Notes: generated from the sequence alone by a model not told the origin. DNA of 64,000 nucleotides from Burkholderia sp. OK233 (GCF_900230185.1 NZ_OCSR01000001.1:4774001-4838000), one strand, 5' to 3'; shown: positions 17,552-27,086, numbered from the stretch's first letter. A program made the numbers and translations.

Positions 17552-18328
17552 CTAGCGCGTAGCGACGATAAACAGCCGCGGGAACGGCAGCAGCACGGTG
17601 CCGTCAGCCTGGGCCGGATAGGCCTGGGCGATCGCATCCCGGTAGCGTTCCAGGAAGGCGCCTTCCTCGCTGTCGTCGAGCTCGGCGAGGAACGGCCGCA
17701 GCGCGCTGCCTTTGAACCACTCGACCACTGCGTCCGCGCCGCCCGCGAGCGGGTGATGGTAGACGGTGCGCCACACGTCGACCCGCGCGCACAGCGGTTT
17801 GAGCAACGCGTAGTACCAGTCGGCGCCGTAGCGCATGGTGCGTTCCACGCCCCTCAGCTTGTTCGCCCAGGGGCCGTCCGCCGCGATTTCGCGCAGCAGA
17901 CGGTGCGCGGGTTCGTCGAGGTTGTCCGGCATCTGCACGGCCAGGTTGCCGCCCGGCGCAAGTTTTTTCACCAGCGACGGAAACAGCTGCTCGTGATTCG
18001 GTACCCATTGCAGCACGGCATTGGCGAGGATCAGGTCGTAGGGGCCGGGAGCATCCCACGTTTCAATGTCGCTCACCTCGAACTGGAATTGCGGCAGGCG
18101 CGTGACGGCCGCCGCGATCATGTCGGCGGAACTGTCCATACCGCTGACCGTTGCGCCGGGCAGGCGGGCCGCCAGCGCTTCGGTGGAATTGCCGGGCCCG
18201 CAGCCGATGTCTACCGCCACTCGCACATCCGTAGCCGGGACCGCCGCCAGCAGATCCCTGACGGGACGCGTGCGCTCGTTTTCGAACATCACATACTGCT
18301 TCGCCTGCCAATTCGTCGATGAAGTCAT
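17552..18328 (-). CDS. tam: trans-aconitate 2-methyltransferase
   Basis: A 258-residue SAM-dependent methyltransferase that esterifies trans-aconitate, an inhibitor of the citric acid cycle formed from cis-aconitate. VDIGCGPGNSTEAL is the SAM-binding motif I, followed by GMDSSADMIAAA and LILANAVLQWVPNHEQLFPSLVKKLAPGG, all characteristic of Tam. AAGGAGCG lies just before the ATG. An upstream in-frame ATG would add 32 residues and ignore this ribosome site. It is divergent from a LysR gene, which may control it. Confidence 0.92.
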   Translation of the reverse strand: MTSSTNWQAKQYVMFENERTRPVRDLLAAVPATDVRVAVDIGCGPGNSTEALAARLPGATVSGMDSSADMIAAAVTRLPQFQFEVSDIETWDAPGPYDLILANAVLQWVPNHEQLFPSLVKKLAPGGNLAVQMPDNLDEPAHRLLREIAADGPWANKLRGVERTMRYGADWYYALLKPLCARVDVWRTVYHHPLAGGADAVVEWFKGSALRPFLAELDDSEEGAFLERYRDAIAQAYPAQADGTVLLPFPRLFIVATR

Positions 18329-18448
18329 TTCACGCTCCTTTGTGCCGATTGCACCCGATTGCCGGACCGTTTTCGCCGACATTCGCGCACAGTGTGCGGT
18401 GTCGAAACGATCCAATCCGCTCATTCTGTGCGGTGGCGAAGGCGGAGT

Positions 18449-18481
18449 AAAATGAATTTATCATGCCAATTCCTTCATTTT
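18449..18481. promoter_or_regulatory. inverted repeat AAAATGAA/TTCATTTT upstream of lysR
   Basis: Two perfect 8-bp arms are separated by 17 bp and end 4 bases before the LysR ATG, in the divergent tam-lysR region. The position suits an autoregulatory site that blocks the LysR translation start or transcription. The assignment is inferred. Confidence 0.4.
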
Positions 18482-18485
18482 TCTA

Positions 18486-19382
18486 ATGAAAATCGACACG
18501 CTCGGTGTACAGGCGTTCGTTGCGATTGCGGATCGCGGCAGCTTTCAAGGAGCCGCCGATTCACTGCACGTCACGCAAACGGCCATTACGCAACGTCTGC
18601 GCAAGCTCGAAACGTATCTCGGCGTCACCCTGATCGAGCGGACCACGCGTTCCATGGCCTTGACGGAAATAGGGAGCAATTTTCTGCCGCAGGCGCGCCG
18701 TTTGTTGGGCGAGCTTGCCGATGCGCTAGTGGAGATTCGCGAGACGGGTGTGGCCCGTCGCGGCGATGTGTCGATCGCCTGCGTGCCGACCGTGGGCGTG
18801 CAATATCTGCCGCGCATTCTGCAGGCGTATGCCGCGCATTATCCGCATAACCGCATCAAGATTCTCGACCACGCTTCGTCCGCAGTGGAGGAAGCCGTGC
18901 TGCGCCGGGAGGTGGAGTTCGGCATCAATATTGCCGGCGAGCATCATTCGGATCTTGCCAGCGTGCCGTTGACGGAAGACCGCTACGTGCTGATTTGCCA
19001 TGAAGAGCATCCGCTGGCGAAACGGCGGCGCATCGCCTGGCAGCAATTGCAATCGTATCCGCTGATTTTTGCCGGCGAGGTCAGCGGTAATCGTGCATTG
19101 CTCGATGTCGCGCTGGAAAAGAGCGAACTGGCGCTGCGCTCGTTCTATGAAGTGCAGCGCAGTTCGACTGCTGTGGGGCTGGTCGCTCAAGGTGTGGGTG
19201 CGGCCGTCGTGCCGGCGCTCGCCGTTCAGAAAGGTGCGTATCCGACGGTGCGAATGGTCGAGCTCACGCATCCAGTGGTGTCGCGCACGCTCGTGCTTGT
19301 GGCGCGTAAGACCGCTCAGTTGTCACCGGCGGCGCAGGCGCTCTACGACATGATTCTTGAGCAGGCGACGTTGAAAGCGTGA
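18486..19382 (+). CDS. LysR-type transcriptional regulator
   Basis: A 298-residue regulator with the helix-turn-helix at about residues 4-62 (GSFQGAADSLHVTQTAITQRLRKLE) and a substrate-binding domain from about residue 88 (GDVSIACVPTVGVQYLPRILQAYAAHYP). The EVQRSSTAVGLVAQGVGAAVVPALAV segment is typical of the family end. It is divergent from tam and convergent with the GntR gene 15 bases away. It may control tam, but no LysR T-N11-A site stands out. Confidence 0.93.
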   Translation: MKIDTLGVQAFVAIADRGSFQGAADSLHVTQTAITQRLRKLETYLGVTLIERTTRSMALTEIGSNFLPQARRLLGELADALVEIRETGVARRGDVSIACVPTVGVQYLPRILQAYAAHYPHNRIKILDHASSAVEEAVLRREVEFGINIAGEHHSDLASVPLTEDRYVLICHEEHPLAKRRRIAWQQLQSYPLIFAGEVSGNRALLDVALEKSELALRSFYEVQRSSTAVGLVAQGVGAAVVPALAVQKGAYPTVRMVELTHPVVSRTLVLVARKTAQLSPAAQALYDMILEQATLKA

Positions 19383-19397
19383 TTCCCGCCCCAACCC

Positions 19398-20045
19398 CTA
19401 CAGACACTGCGCCCGCAAACAGTCCGCCGCATGACTCAGATCGCGCTCGATCGCACGTCGCACGCCGGCCGCGTCACGCGCCTTCGCGGCGTTTAGCAAT
19501 TCGTCGTGCGCATCATTGAGCGTGCCGGCAAACTCCGCCTCGCCAAACAACAGATTCGAAATCGGCCCAACCTGCAGCCACACCGTTTCAATCAGCTCAA
19601 GCAGAAGCGGCGAGCCGGCCGCGCGGTACAGAATCAGATGGAACGCCTCGTTGGCATCGAGATAACCCTTGGCGTCGGCGGTCCGTAAGGCCTGTGTCAT
19701 CTGCGCATTCAGTTTTTCCAGCGTTTCCAGATCCTGCTCGCTGAGATGCGGCACGCCCAGTTCGGCCGCCTGACCCTCGAGAATCAGGCGCACGCGCAGC
19801 ACGTCGTCGAATTGTTCTTTCGACAGACGCGGCACCGTTACGCCGCAATTGGGCACGTTGACCAGTGCCGATTCGGCCGCAAGGCGCTGCAAGGCGGAGC
19901 GTACAGGCATCTCACCCACGCCGAGCTCGGCGGCGACGTGACGGATCTTGATGCGCTCGCCTGGAACGAAGCGCCCGATCGTCAGCCACTGCCGCAGCGT
20001 TTCGTAGGTCTGGTCCTGCAGCGTGTGATGGCGCGAAGTTTTCAT
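19398..20045 (-). CDS. GntR-family (FadR-type) transcriptional regulator
   Basis: A 215-residue regulator with an N-terminal winged helix (about residues 8-75, RIKIRHVAAELGVGEMPVRSALQRLAAE) and a C-terminal all-helical FCD ligand domain with the DANEAFHLILYRAAG and HDELLNAAKARDA segments that bind a metal and a carboxylate. It lies on the same strand, about 100 bases behind the aminotransferase, so it is probably in the polyamine operon and responds to an acid intermediate of that pathway. Confidence 0.92.
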   Translation of the reverse strand: MKTSRHHTLQDQTYETLRQWLTIGRFVPGERIKIRHVAAELGVGEMPVRSALQRLAAESALVNVPNCGVTVPRLSKEQFDDVLRVRLILEGQAAELGVPHLSEQDLETLEKLNAQMTQALRTADAKGYLDANEAFHLILYRAAGSPLLLELIETVWLQVGPISNLLFGEAEFAGTLNDAHDELLNAAKARDAAGVRRAIERDLSHAADCLRAQCL

Positions 20046-20144
20046 AAAGCTCGATGCGGGGGTGCGAAAAAAACTGCGGAAAGGCCAAAAAAGGGCCGCT
20101 AGTTTGGCGCCGGCCGCGCTCGATCAACCTCGATCTGAAAACGC

Positions 20145-21530
20145 TCAGGTCAGTTCGCCAAGGCAGGCGTCGAATGTGGAAACCAGTCGGTCGATGTCGG
20201 CTGCCGACGTGTCGGGGCATACCAGGATCATGTTGTGAAACGGCGTGATCAGCACGCCGCGATTGAGCAGGTACAGGTGCACGATGTGCTCGAGTTCCGG
20301 GTCGAGCTGGCGGCCGGCTTCGTCACCGTTGCGCGGCGGCGTCCGCGTGAACTGGAATTCGGTGCGGGCACCGACGCGCGTCACACACCACGCGAGGCCA
20401 TGACGCGCGATCGCACCCTTCAGACCGGCCTCGATCCGCTCGGCAAGCGCGAACATGTGATCGTAGGCGGCGTCGGTCATGACCTCGGCGAGCGTCGCGC
20501 GGATCGCGCTCATTGCCAGCATATTCGCCGTGAGGGTCGTGCCGATGCCGGAATGGCCGGGCGGTGCGCTGCGCTTGGCATGCTGGGCGCGGGCCGCCAG
20601 CTCGGCGCTGAAACCGTACACCGCGCACGGAAAACCGCCACCCACCGGTTTGCCGAGGATGAACAGGTCGGGTTCGAGGCCGTACGCCATCGAGTAACCA
20701 CCCGGTCCGCAGCTGATGGTGTGCGTTTCGTCGATCGCGAGCAGCGTGCCGTAGCGGCGCATGAGCGCTTGCGCTTGCCGCCAGTAGTCCGGCTCGGGCA
20801 GCACCATGCCGATGTTGGTCATCGCGGGTTCGGCCAGCACGCAGGCCACGTCGCCATCTTTCAGCGCGTTTTCCAGCGCGGCCAGATCATTGAATTCGAT
20901 CACGCGCGTAGTGCCGAGCAGGTCGTGCACCTGGCCGATCAGGCTGTCGCGCTGTTGCGGCTTGCCGTCGACGAGATCGACGAACACGTCGTCCACGGTG
21001 CCGTGATAGCAGCCGTTGAAAATCACGATCTGTTTGCGCCCGGTCGCCGCGCGCGCCCAGCGCAAAGCAAAGCGGTTGGCGTCGCTCGCGGTCATCGCGA
21101 ACTGCCAGTAGGGCAACCCGAAACGTCGCGCGAGTTCTTCGCCGACCCAGGCGGCATCCTCGCCCGGCAGCATGGTCGTCAGGCCACGCTCAGCCTGGGC
21201 CGCCAGCGCGCGGGCCACGGGCGCTGGCGAGTGGCCGAACATCGCCCCCGTGTCGCCGAGGCAGAAGTCGGCGTAGCGATGACCGTCCACGTCGGTAAAC
21301 GAAGCGCCACGTGCCTGATCGACATAGAGCGAGAAGGGCGTCGACCAGTCGTTCATCCAGTGCAGCGGCACGCCGAACAACAGGTGGCGCGCGGCGCGTT
21401 CGGACAGCGCGCGCGATGTCGGCATGGCTTCGGCAAACGCGCTGCGTTCGCGTTCGACGAGCGCTTGTGCGCGCTCCCAGTTGATGCCTTGGCGAATATT
21501 CAAATCCAGCCTCTCCGATGTTGTTTCCAT
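20145..21530 (-). CDS. class III PLP-dependent aminotransferase
   Basis: A 461-residue fold-type I aminotransferase related to glutamate-1-semialdehyde aminomutase and polyamine or omega-amino acid aminotransferases. DETHTISCGPGG holds the PLP-binding Asp and LFILGKPVGGG the Schiff-base lysine. The GHSGIGTTLTANMLAM stretch follows. It begins 13 bases after the stop of the glutamine-synthetase-like gene, so the two form an operon. That pairing suggests transamination of an amine or its gamma-glutamyl derivative. The ribosome site is weak, which fits translational coupling. Confidence 0.92.
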   Translation of the reverse strand: METTSERLDLNIRQGINWERAQALVERERSAFAEAMPTSRALSERAARHLLFGVPLHWMNDWSTPFSLYVDQARGASFTDVDGHRYADFCLGDTGAMFGHSPAPVARALAAQAERGLTTMLPGEDAAWVGEELARRFGLPYWQFAMTASDANRFALRWARAATGRKQIVIFNGCYHGTVDDVFVDLVDGKPQQRDSLIGQVHDLLGTTRVIEFNDLAALENALKDGDVACVLAEPAMTNIGMVLPEPDYWRQAQALMRRYGTLLAIDETHTISCGPGGYSMAYGLEPDLFILGKPVGGGFPCAVYGFSAELAARAQHAKRSAPPGHSGIGTTLTANMLAMSAIRATLAEVMTDAAYDHMFALAERIEAGLKGAIARHGLAWCVTRVGARTEFQFTRTPPRNGDEAGRQLDPELEHIVHLYLLNRGVLITPFHNMILVCPDTSAADIDRLVSTFDACLGELT

Positions 21531-21543
21531 AAGCCGTCCGCGC

Positions 21544-22893
21544 TCACACGAGCAGTTGCAGATGCTCGCGTTCCCACGCGGTAATGCCTTGCGAGAAGGT
21601 CTCGAACTCTTTTTCCTTCACCGCGCAATAGGCCTGCACGAACTTTTCTCCGAGCACGTCCGCGAGTTCGGTGCACTTGAGGAGCGCCTTGAGCGCATCT
21701 TCGAGACCGCGCGGCAATTCGTATTCGAGGTCGTAAGCGCTTTCGATCATTGGCGCCGACGCTTCCTGCTGCTCCACCATGCCGAGATAGCCGCAGGCGA
21801 GGGTGGCCGCCATCGCCAGATACGGATTGACGTCGACACCCGGCACGCGGTTTTCGAGCCGCCGGCCGTCCGGTCCGGAATTCGGCACGCGGATGCCACA
21901 GGTACGGTTGTCGTAACCCCAACGCACGTTGATCGGCGCGGCGGTGAAGCGCGACAGGCGCCGGTAGGAGTTCACGTAGGGCGCGAACATCGGCATGGCT
22001 TGCGGCATGTATTTCTGCAAGCCGCCGATGTAGTTGAAAAACAGCGGGCTCGCCGTTCCATCGGGAAGTGAAAAGATGTTCTCGCCGGTTTGACTATCGA
22101 CGATGCTCTGATGAATATGCATCGCGCTGCCGGGCTCATGCTCCATCGGCTTGGCCATGAAAGTCGCGAAAATGCCGTGACGGAAAGCGGTTTCGCGCAC
22201 CGCGCGCTTGAACAGGAACACGCGGTCGGCGAGATCGAGCGCGTCGCCGTGTGAAAAATTGATTTCCATCTGCCCCGCGCCCACTTCATGCACGAGCGTT
22301 TCGACGCCGAGATGTGTGGTCTCGCAGAAACGCGACAGGTCCTGGAAGAACGGATCGAATTCGTTGACGGCGTCGATCGAGAATGACTGGCGGCCGGCTT
22401 CGCTGCGCCCTGCGCGGCCAAGTGGCGGGCGCAGCGGTTCATGGGGATTCTGGTTCTGCGCGATCAGATAGAACTCCATCTCCGGCGCAACCACAGGACG
22501 CCAGCCTTTTTCCTCATAGAGCTTCAGCACACGCCGCAACACCGCGCGCGGCGAAATGCCGATCGGCTCGCCGTCGAGTCCGACGCAATCGTGGATCACC
22601 ACCGCGACTTGCTCGATGGCCCACGGTACGAGCCGTACCGTGTTCGGATCGGGGATGCAGACCATATCGGGATCGCTCGGCCCGACAAAGCGCTCGAAAT
22701 CCGCGAACTCGCCGTTGACGGTGATCATCAGGAGCGCGTTCGACATGTGCATCTTGCCTTCCGAGAGAAACAGGTTCTTCGGCACGATCTTGCCGCGCGC
22801 GACGCCCGTCATGTCCGGTATCACGCATTCCACTTCATGAATGCGGTGATGTTCCAGAAATTCACGCAGATCGTCGCGTAGGTCGCTTTGCAA
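21544..22893 (-). CDS. glutamine synthetase family protein (gamma-glutamylpolyamine synthetase type)
   Basis: A 449-residue ATP-dependent ligase. The N-terminal beta-grasp domain (HRIHEVECVIPDMTGVARGK) is followed by the catalytic domain with APEMEFYL, EINFSH, GSAMHIHQS and NVRWGYDNRTCGIRVP. It lacks the features of true nitrogen-assimilation GlnA and resembles PuuA-like enzymes that glutamylate putrescine or another amine. The start is a TTG with GGAG exactly 6 bases before it. No ATG or GTG fits. It heads the aminotransferase operon and is divergent from an AraC gene, with paired palindromes between them. Confidence 0.92.
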   Translation of the reverse strand: MQSDLRDDLREFLEHHRIHEVECVIPDMTGVARGKIVPKNLFLSEGKMHMSNALLMITVNGEFADFERFVGPSDPDMVCIPDPNTVRLVPWAIEQVAVVIHDCVGLDGEPIGISPRAVLRRVLKLYEEKGWRPVVAPEMEFYLIAQNQNPHEPLRPPLGRAGRSEAGRQSFSIDAVNEFDPFFQDLSRFCETTHLGVETLVHEVGAGQMEINFSHGDALDLADRVFLFKRAVRETAFRHGIFATFMAKPMEHEPGSAMHIHQSIVDSQTGENIFSLPDGTASPLFFNYIGGLQKYMPQAMPMFAPYVNSYRRLSRFTAAPINVRWGYDNRTCGIRVPNSGPDGRRLENRVPGVDVNPYLAMAATLACGYLGMVEQQEASAPMIESAYDLEYELPRGLEDALKALLKCTELADVLGEKFVQAYCAVKEKEFETFSQGITAWEREHLQLLV

Positions 22894-22993
22894 GGTTGAC
22901 TCCAGTCGGTTGATGAAGGCGGTGCGAAGCGCGGCTGCAAACCTTGCGCGACGAGCTGCCTGTTCGGGAAAGCTGGGCGTTTTGCATCATGGG

Positions 22994-23044
22994 ATTTGAT
23001 CAAATCATCGCATGGATTTTTCCTTTTGGGAAATTTGATCAAAT
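22994..23044. promoter_or_regulatory. paired palindromic operators ATTTGATCAAAT
   Basis: Two identical perfect 12-bp palindromes, ATTTGATCAAAT, lie at 22994-23005 and 23033-23044, 39 bp centre to centre. They sit between the glutamine-synthetase-like gene and the AraC gene. Exact duplication of a perfect palindrome is strong evidence for a dimer-binding site. The GntR repressor of the operon is the best candidate because FadR-type proteins bind short palindromes, whereas AraC proteins usually bind direct repeats. Confidence 0.7.
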
Positions 23045-23079
23045 ATCATCGGTTGATCGAGGGAACTTGAGAATCACCC

Positions 23080-24117
23080 ATGACCGATGCACCGTGTTCG
23101 CAACACCCGTCGCCGGCCCAATGCGTCGCGACCCTGCACACGATTGCCGCAACCGTCTCCTTGCTGGAGCGGCAGGGGATTGGCGCTGATGTATTGCTGG
23201 CAGGAAGCGGCGTCAGCGAGGGCGATTTGCGTCAGCCGTCCGGGCTCGTCACCCATGCGCAGGAGCTGATCGTGTTCGCCAACGCGCTGCGCGCCTGCGG
23301 CGATACGCGTATCGGCCTCGATATCGGCCGCGCGATGCATATATCGAGCTACGGCATTCTCGGTTACGCGATGCTGGTGAGCCCCACGCTCGGCGACGCG
23401 CTGCAATGCGCCGAGGACTTTCCGTTACTGCTCGGAAGCTACTTCAAGGTTTCGCTGCGCCGCAACGCAGACGTAGCGGCGATCGTCGCGGCCGATTATC
23501 GCTACCGGCCGGATCTCGCCGTGATCAATACGGACATGTGTCTTGCGTCGATGTGGGCGGTGGTCTGCGACGTGCTGTCCGCGCGGCGCGCACCGTCCGC
23601 GCTTGAGGTGACGTTCGGCGCACCCGCCCATGCGGACGCTTACGAAGAGCGGATCGGCCGCCACGCCACCTTCGACGCTACTGACAACGCGCTGATTTTT
23701 CCGGCCAACTGGCTTGATGAACCGTTGCCCCTCGCCGAGCCGGTGAGTTATCTGATGTCGCGTCAGCAATGCGCACAACTCGAGCGCGAATGGGCCACCG
23801 CGGCGGGCAACGACGTCACGGCGCGCAGCCTGCGCCTGCTGTATTCCGACCCACGCCGCTACGGTTCGCTGCGCTCGCTCGCCGATGCGCTGTGCGTGTC
23901 GGAGCGCACCCTCAGGCGGCGTCTCGCGGGCAGCGGCTCCGCCTTCCAGGCGCTGCTCGACCGCGTACGCCATGATCTTGCTCTCGATTACCTGGTGCGT
24001 ACGCGCCTGTCGATGTCGGATATCGCCGAGCGGCTCGGCTATAGCGAAACAGCCGGGTTCAGGCACGCGTTTCGCCGCTGGACCGGTCGTTGTCCAAGCG
24101 ACTACCGCTGCGCGTAG
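23080..24117 (+). CDS. AraC-family transcriptional regulator
   Basis: A 345-residue regulator with an N-terminal arabinose-binding-like domain (IGADVLLAGSGVSEGDL, then SSYGILGYAMLVSPTLGDAL) and a C-terminal double helix-turn-helix (about residues 245-345, RSLADALCVSERTLRRRLAGSGSAFQ and MSDIAERLGYSETAGFRHAFRRWTG). It is divergent from the ligase-aminotransferase operon and upstream of the two broken polyamine hydrolase genes. It is a plausible activator of polyamine catabolism. Confidence 0.92.
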   Translation: MTDAPCSQHPSPAQCVATLHTIAATVSLLERQGIGADVLLAGSGVSEGDLRQPSGLVTHAQELIVFANALRACGDTRIGLDIGRAMHISSYGILGYAMLVSPTLGDALQCAEDFPLLLGSYFKVSLRRNADVAAIVAADYRYRPDLAVINTDMCLASMWAVVCDVLSARRAPSALEVTFGAPAHADAYEERIGRHATFDATDNALIFPANWLDEPLPLAEPVSYLMSRQQCAQLEREWATAAGNDVTARSLRLLYSDPRRYGSLRSLADALCVSERTLRRRLAGSGSAFQALLDRVRHDLALDYLVRTRLSMSDIAERLGYSETAGFRHAFRRWTGRCPSDYRCA

Positions 24118-24314
24118 CCTACGGTTCTGTCCTGAGTCTTTTTGAGCGCACGGTGCCAGCGGCGCAACCACGTGCCGTCGTTGAGTCACGCTCCAACGTC
24201 ATGCCGCCACGGCCAGATTGGCCACATTTATCCCCTCGATGACCGTTTCCCAGTTATCGCCCAACTGCGTTCCTCGGGCAGAATTTTCCCAGACGAACAC
24301 AGAGGAGACGCGAA

Positions 24315-25206
24315 ATGCGAGCAGTCAGCGTGGCGGCAATCCAGTTGGCCGTACCGGGGTGGGATCGCGAGGCAAATCTCGTGCAAGCCGAGCACCTGGT
24401 GCGCGAAGCGGCGGCGCAGGGTGCGCAGGTGATCCTGCTGCCCGAGCTTTTCGAGTTGCCGTACTTCTGTACCGAACAGGATGCAAAGCACTTCCGCCAT
24501 GCGCTGCCGTTCGATGGCCATCCCGCCATCACGCGCTTTAGCCGCGTCGCGGCAGAGTTGAACGTGGTCCTGCCGATCAGTTTCTTCGAAAAGGCTGGCA
24601 ACGTCTTCTACAACACAGTGGCGATGATCGATGCCGATGGCAGGGTGCTCGCGCTACCGCAAAACCCATATCCCTGACGGCCCGGGCTACAGCGAGAAGT
24701 ACTACTTCACGCCCGGCGACACGGGTTTTCGCGTCTGGCCGACGCGTTACGGCACGCTCGGCGTCGGCATCTGCTGGGACCAGTGGTTTCCGGAAACGGC
24801 TCGCGCGCTGGCGCTCCTCGGCGCTGAGTTGCTGTTCTACCCGACTGCGATCGGCAGCGAACCGCAAGACGCTTCGCTCGACAGCAGCGCGCACTGGCAA
24901 CGCGTGATGCAGGGCCACGCAGGCGCGAACCTCGTGCCGCTGATCACCGCGAACCGCACCGGCCGCGAGCAGGGCCGCGACTTTCCGCAGCGTTATTACG
25001 GCTCGTCGTTCATCGCCGATCAGTACGGCGAGCAGGTGCAGAAAGCAGGGCGCGACGAACCCGCGATCCTGCTGCATCGTTTCGATCTGGATGCGGTCGC
25101 AGCGACGCGTCATGCGTGGGGCGTGTTTCGCGACCGGCGTCCGGCCTGCTACGGCATCCTCGCGACGAGCGATGGCGAGCACCGTACCCAGGAAGGGGTA
25201 TTTTGA
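24315..25206 (+). pseudogene. aguB: N-carbamoylputrescine amidase, frameshifted
   Basis: A nitrilase-superfamily amidase that would cut N-carbamoylputrescine to putrescine, CO2 and ammonia, in two frames. The first frame runs from an ATG with GAGGAG upstream through LPELFELPYFC (catalytic Glu) and stops at 24677. The second continues as YRKTHIPDGPGYSEKYYF (catalytic Lys), then GICWDQWFPE (catalytic Cys) to the end. The change occurs near 24660, where GCGCTACCGC stands in place of an expected coding GCGCTNNACCGC-like stretch, a loss of 2 bases. With two bases restored the protein would be about 297 residues, normal for the family. No slippery site is evident, so mutation or a sequencing error is more likely than programmed frameshifting. 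Confidence 0.9.
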
Positions 25207-25285
25207 GTGTCGTATCCACGAACGTGGCCGGCCTCGGCGCATTAAGCGACGGATTCGAGCAGCAAGCATCCTGAGGAGACATTGC

Positions 25286-26317
25286 ATGTTGACTGTGTAT
25301 AGCGATCGGCACCGGCTGCACCATGGCCATGCTGAATTGATCGACGGCGAAATGAAGCCTTGCTTCGAGATGCCGAGCCGTGCGGATTTCATCCTGGAAC
25401 GGGTGCGCGAAACGAAGCTCGGCGATGTGATTGCGCCCGCATCGTTCGGGCTCGATCCCGTGCACCGTATTCACGACAAGGGTTTCATTGCTTTTCTTGG
25501 CAGCGCATGGAGCGAATGGAGCGCGCTCGGCCGTAAGCACGACGCACTGCCGCTCATCTGGCCGGTGCGCGGCATGCGCCAGGACCGTGTGCCGGACGAT
25601 ATCGACGGCAAGCTCGGCTACTACTCGATGGATGCGGGGGTGCCGATCACCGCGGGCACCTAGGCGGCCGTGAGCGACGCAGTGGATGTCGCGCTGACCG
25701 GCGCGCGCCACGTGAGGGAAGGCGCACGCGGCGCGTTCTCGTTGTGCCGGCCACCCGGGCATCACGCCGCGGCGGACTATATGGGTGGCTACTGCTACAT
25801 CAACAACGCGGCAGTAGCGGCGCAGTCATTCCTCGACGCGGGCGCGAAACGCGTGGCGATTCTCGATGTCGACTATCACCACGGTAACGGCACGCAGAGC
25901 ATTTTCTATCACCGTTCGGACGTATTGTTCGCGTCGCTGCATGGCGATCCGCGCACCGAGTATCCGTTCTTTCTCGGGCACGCCGACGAAACCGGCACGG
26001 GTGCGGGGCTCGGCTACAACGCGAATTTTCCGCTGCAACCGGGTACCGCGTGGGCGGACTATACCGTGGCGCTCGACGCAGCTTGCGCGCGTGTCGCTGA
26101 TTACGCGCCGGATGCGTTGGTGGTGTCGCTCGGAGTCGATACTTTTGAAGAGGATCCGATTTCGCAGTTCAAGCTGCGCAGCGCTGACTATCTGCGCATC
26201 GGCGAGGCGATCGGACGATTGGGGAAACCGACTTTGTTCGTGATGGAAGGCGGCTACGCAGTTGCGGCGATCGGGGTCAACGCGATGAATGTGCTGACGG
26301 GTTTTGAGTCGGTTTAA
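25286..26317 (+). pseudogene. acetylpolyamine amidohydrolase (histone-deacetylase family) with an in-frame amber codon
   Basis: A zinc amidohydrolase of the class II deacetylase-like family that removes acetyl from polyamines. The full 343-codon reading has RPPGHHA, ILDVDYHHGNGT (zinc and charge-relay residues) and the late SLGVDTFEEDPISQF. A single TAG codon at 25661-25663, inside ITAGT*AAVSDAVD, breaks it at about residue 126. Relatives have Trp or Tyr there, so one base change would explain it. GAGGAG lies 7 bases before the ATG. It follows the frameshifted amidase by 79 bases, so both genes of this operon are disrupted. A GTG at 25670 could in principle allow restart of a fragment. Confidence 0.9.
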
Positions 26318-26462
26318 CCGATCCTCTGTCGTGACGACGGCTGGCCCAGCGCGCAACGTGCAAAGTGTCTATGTCCGCTTGATCGCGCTATCGATACGCT
26401 ACGATTCGAGCCGGAGTCCCGGTGAATTTATCCATGGCGACTGAACGAGCGGCCCCGATCCT

Positions 26463-27086
26463 ATGCTTCAGATACTAGGCAAAGCCTCATCCATCAACGT
26501 CCGCAAAGTGCTGTGGACGTGCGCCGAACTCGGCCTGCCGTTCGAACGGGAGGATTGGGGTTCTGGATTCAGGGCGACCGACGTGCCCGAATTCGTCGCG
26601 TTGAATCCTAACGCGATGGTCCCCGTTATCCGGGACAGCGAATTTGTGCTGTGGGAATCCAACTCGATCATCCGTTACCTGGCCGGCCGCTATGACGGTG
26701 AGTCGCTTTACCCGAGCGATCCTTGCCGGCGCGCCAAGTGCGATCAATGGATCGACTGGCAGGCGAGCGAGCTGAACCGGGCTTGGAGCTACGCGTTTCT
26801 CGCGCTGGTCCGGCGCTCGCCGGCTCATCAGGACCGTCAGCAGATCGACCTGTCGTGCACGAACTGGGCGAGGCATATTGCAATCGTCGACAGGCAACTG
26901 GAGACAACCGGCGCCTTCATCGCTGGGCCGGCGTTCTCGCTTGCGGACATTCCGATCGCGCTTTCGATCAACCGTTGGCTCGAGACACCATTGCAGCATG
27001 CCGATTTTCCGGCGCTGACGGCTTACATGGAGCGCCTTGCCTTGCGTTCTGGCTATCTGGCGTACTGCCGCAACGGTACGCCGTGA
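26463..27086 (+). CDS. glutathione S-transferase
   Basis: A 207-residue cytosolic GST. The N-terminal thioredoxin-like domain (residues 1-80) carries GKASSINVRKVLWTC, the NPNAMVPVI turn with its cis-Pro, and WESNSIIRYLAGRY for binding the glutathione gamma-glutamyl group. The C-terminal helical domain ends with FSLADIPIALSINRW. It resembles the subgroup common in proteobacteria with an Ser/Asn active site near the start. It stands alone, without an obvious operon partner. Confidence 0.93.
   Translation: MLQILGKASSINVRKVLWTCAELGLPFEREDWGSGFRATDVPEFVALNPNAMVPVIRDSEFVLWESNSIIRYLAGRYDGESLYPSDPCRRAKCDQWIDWQASELNRAWSYAFLALVRRSPAHQDRQQIDLSCTNWARHIAIVDRQLETTGAFIAGPAFSLADIPIALSINRWLETPLQHADFPALTAYMERLALRSGYLAYCRNGTP

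Noticed and set aside
24315..25206. Programmed frameshift in the amidase
   Set aside because: No slippery heptamer or downstream structure is visible at the switch, and family members are not known to use one.
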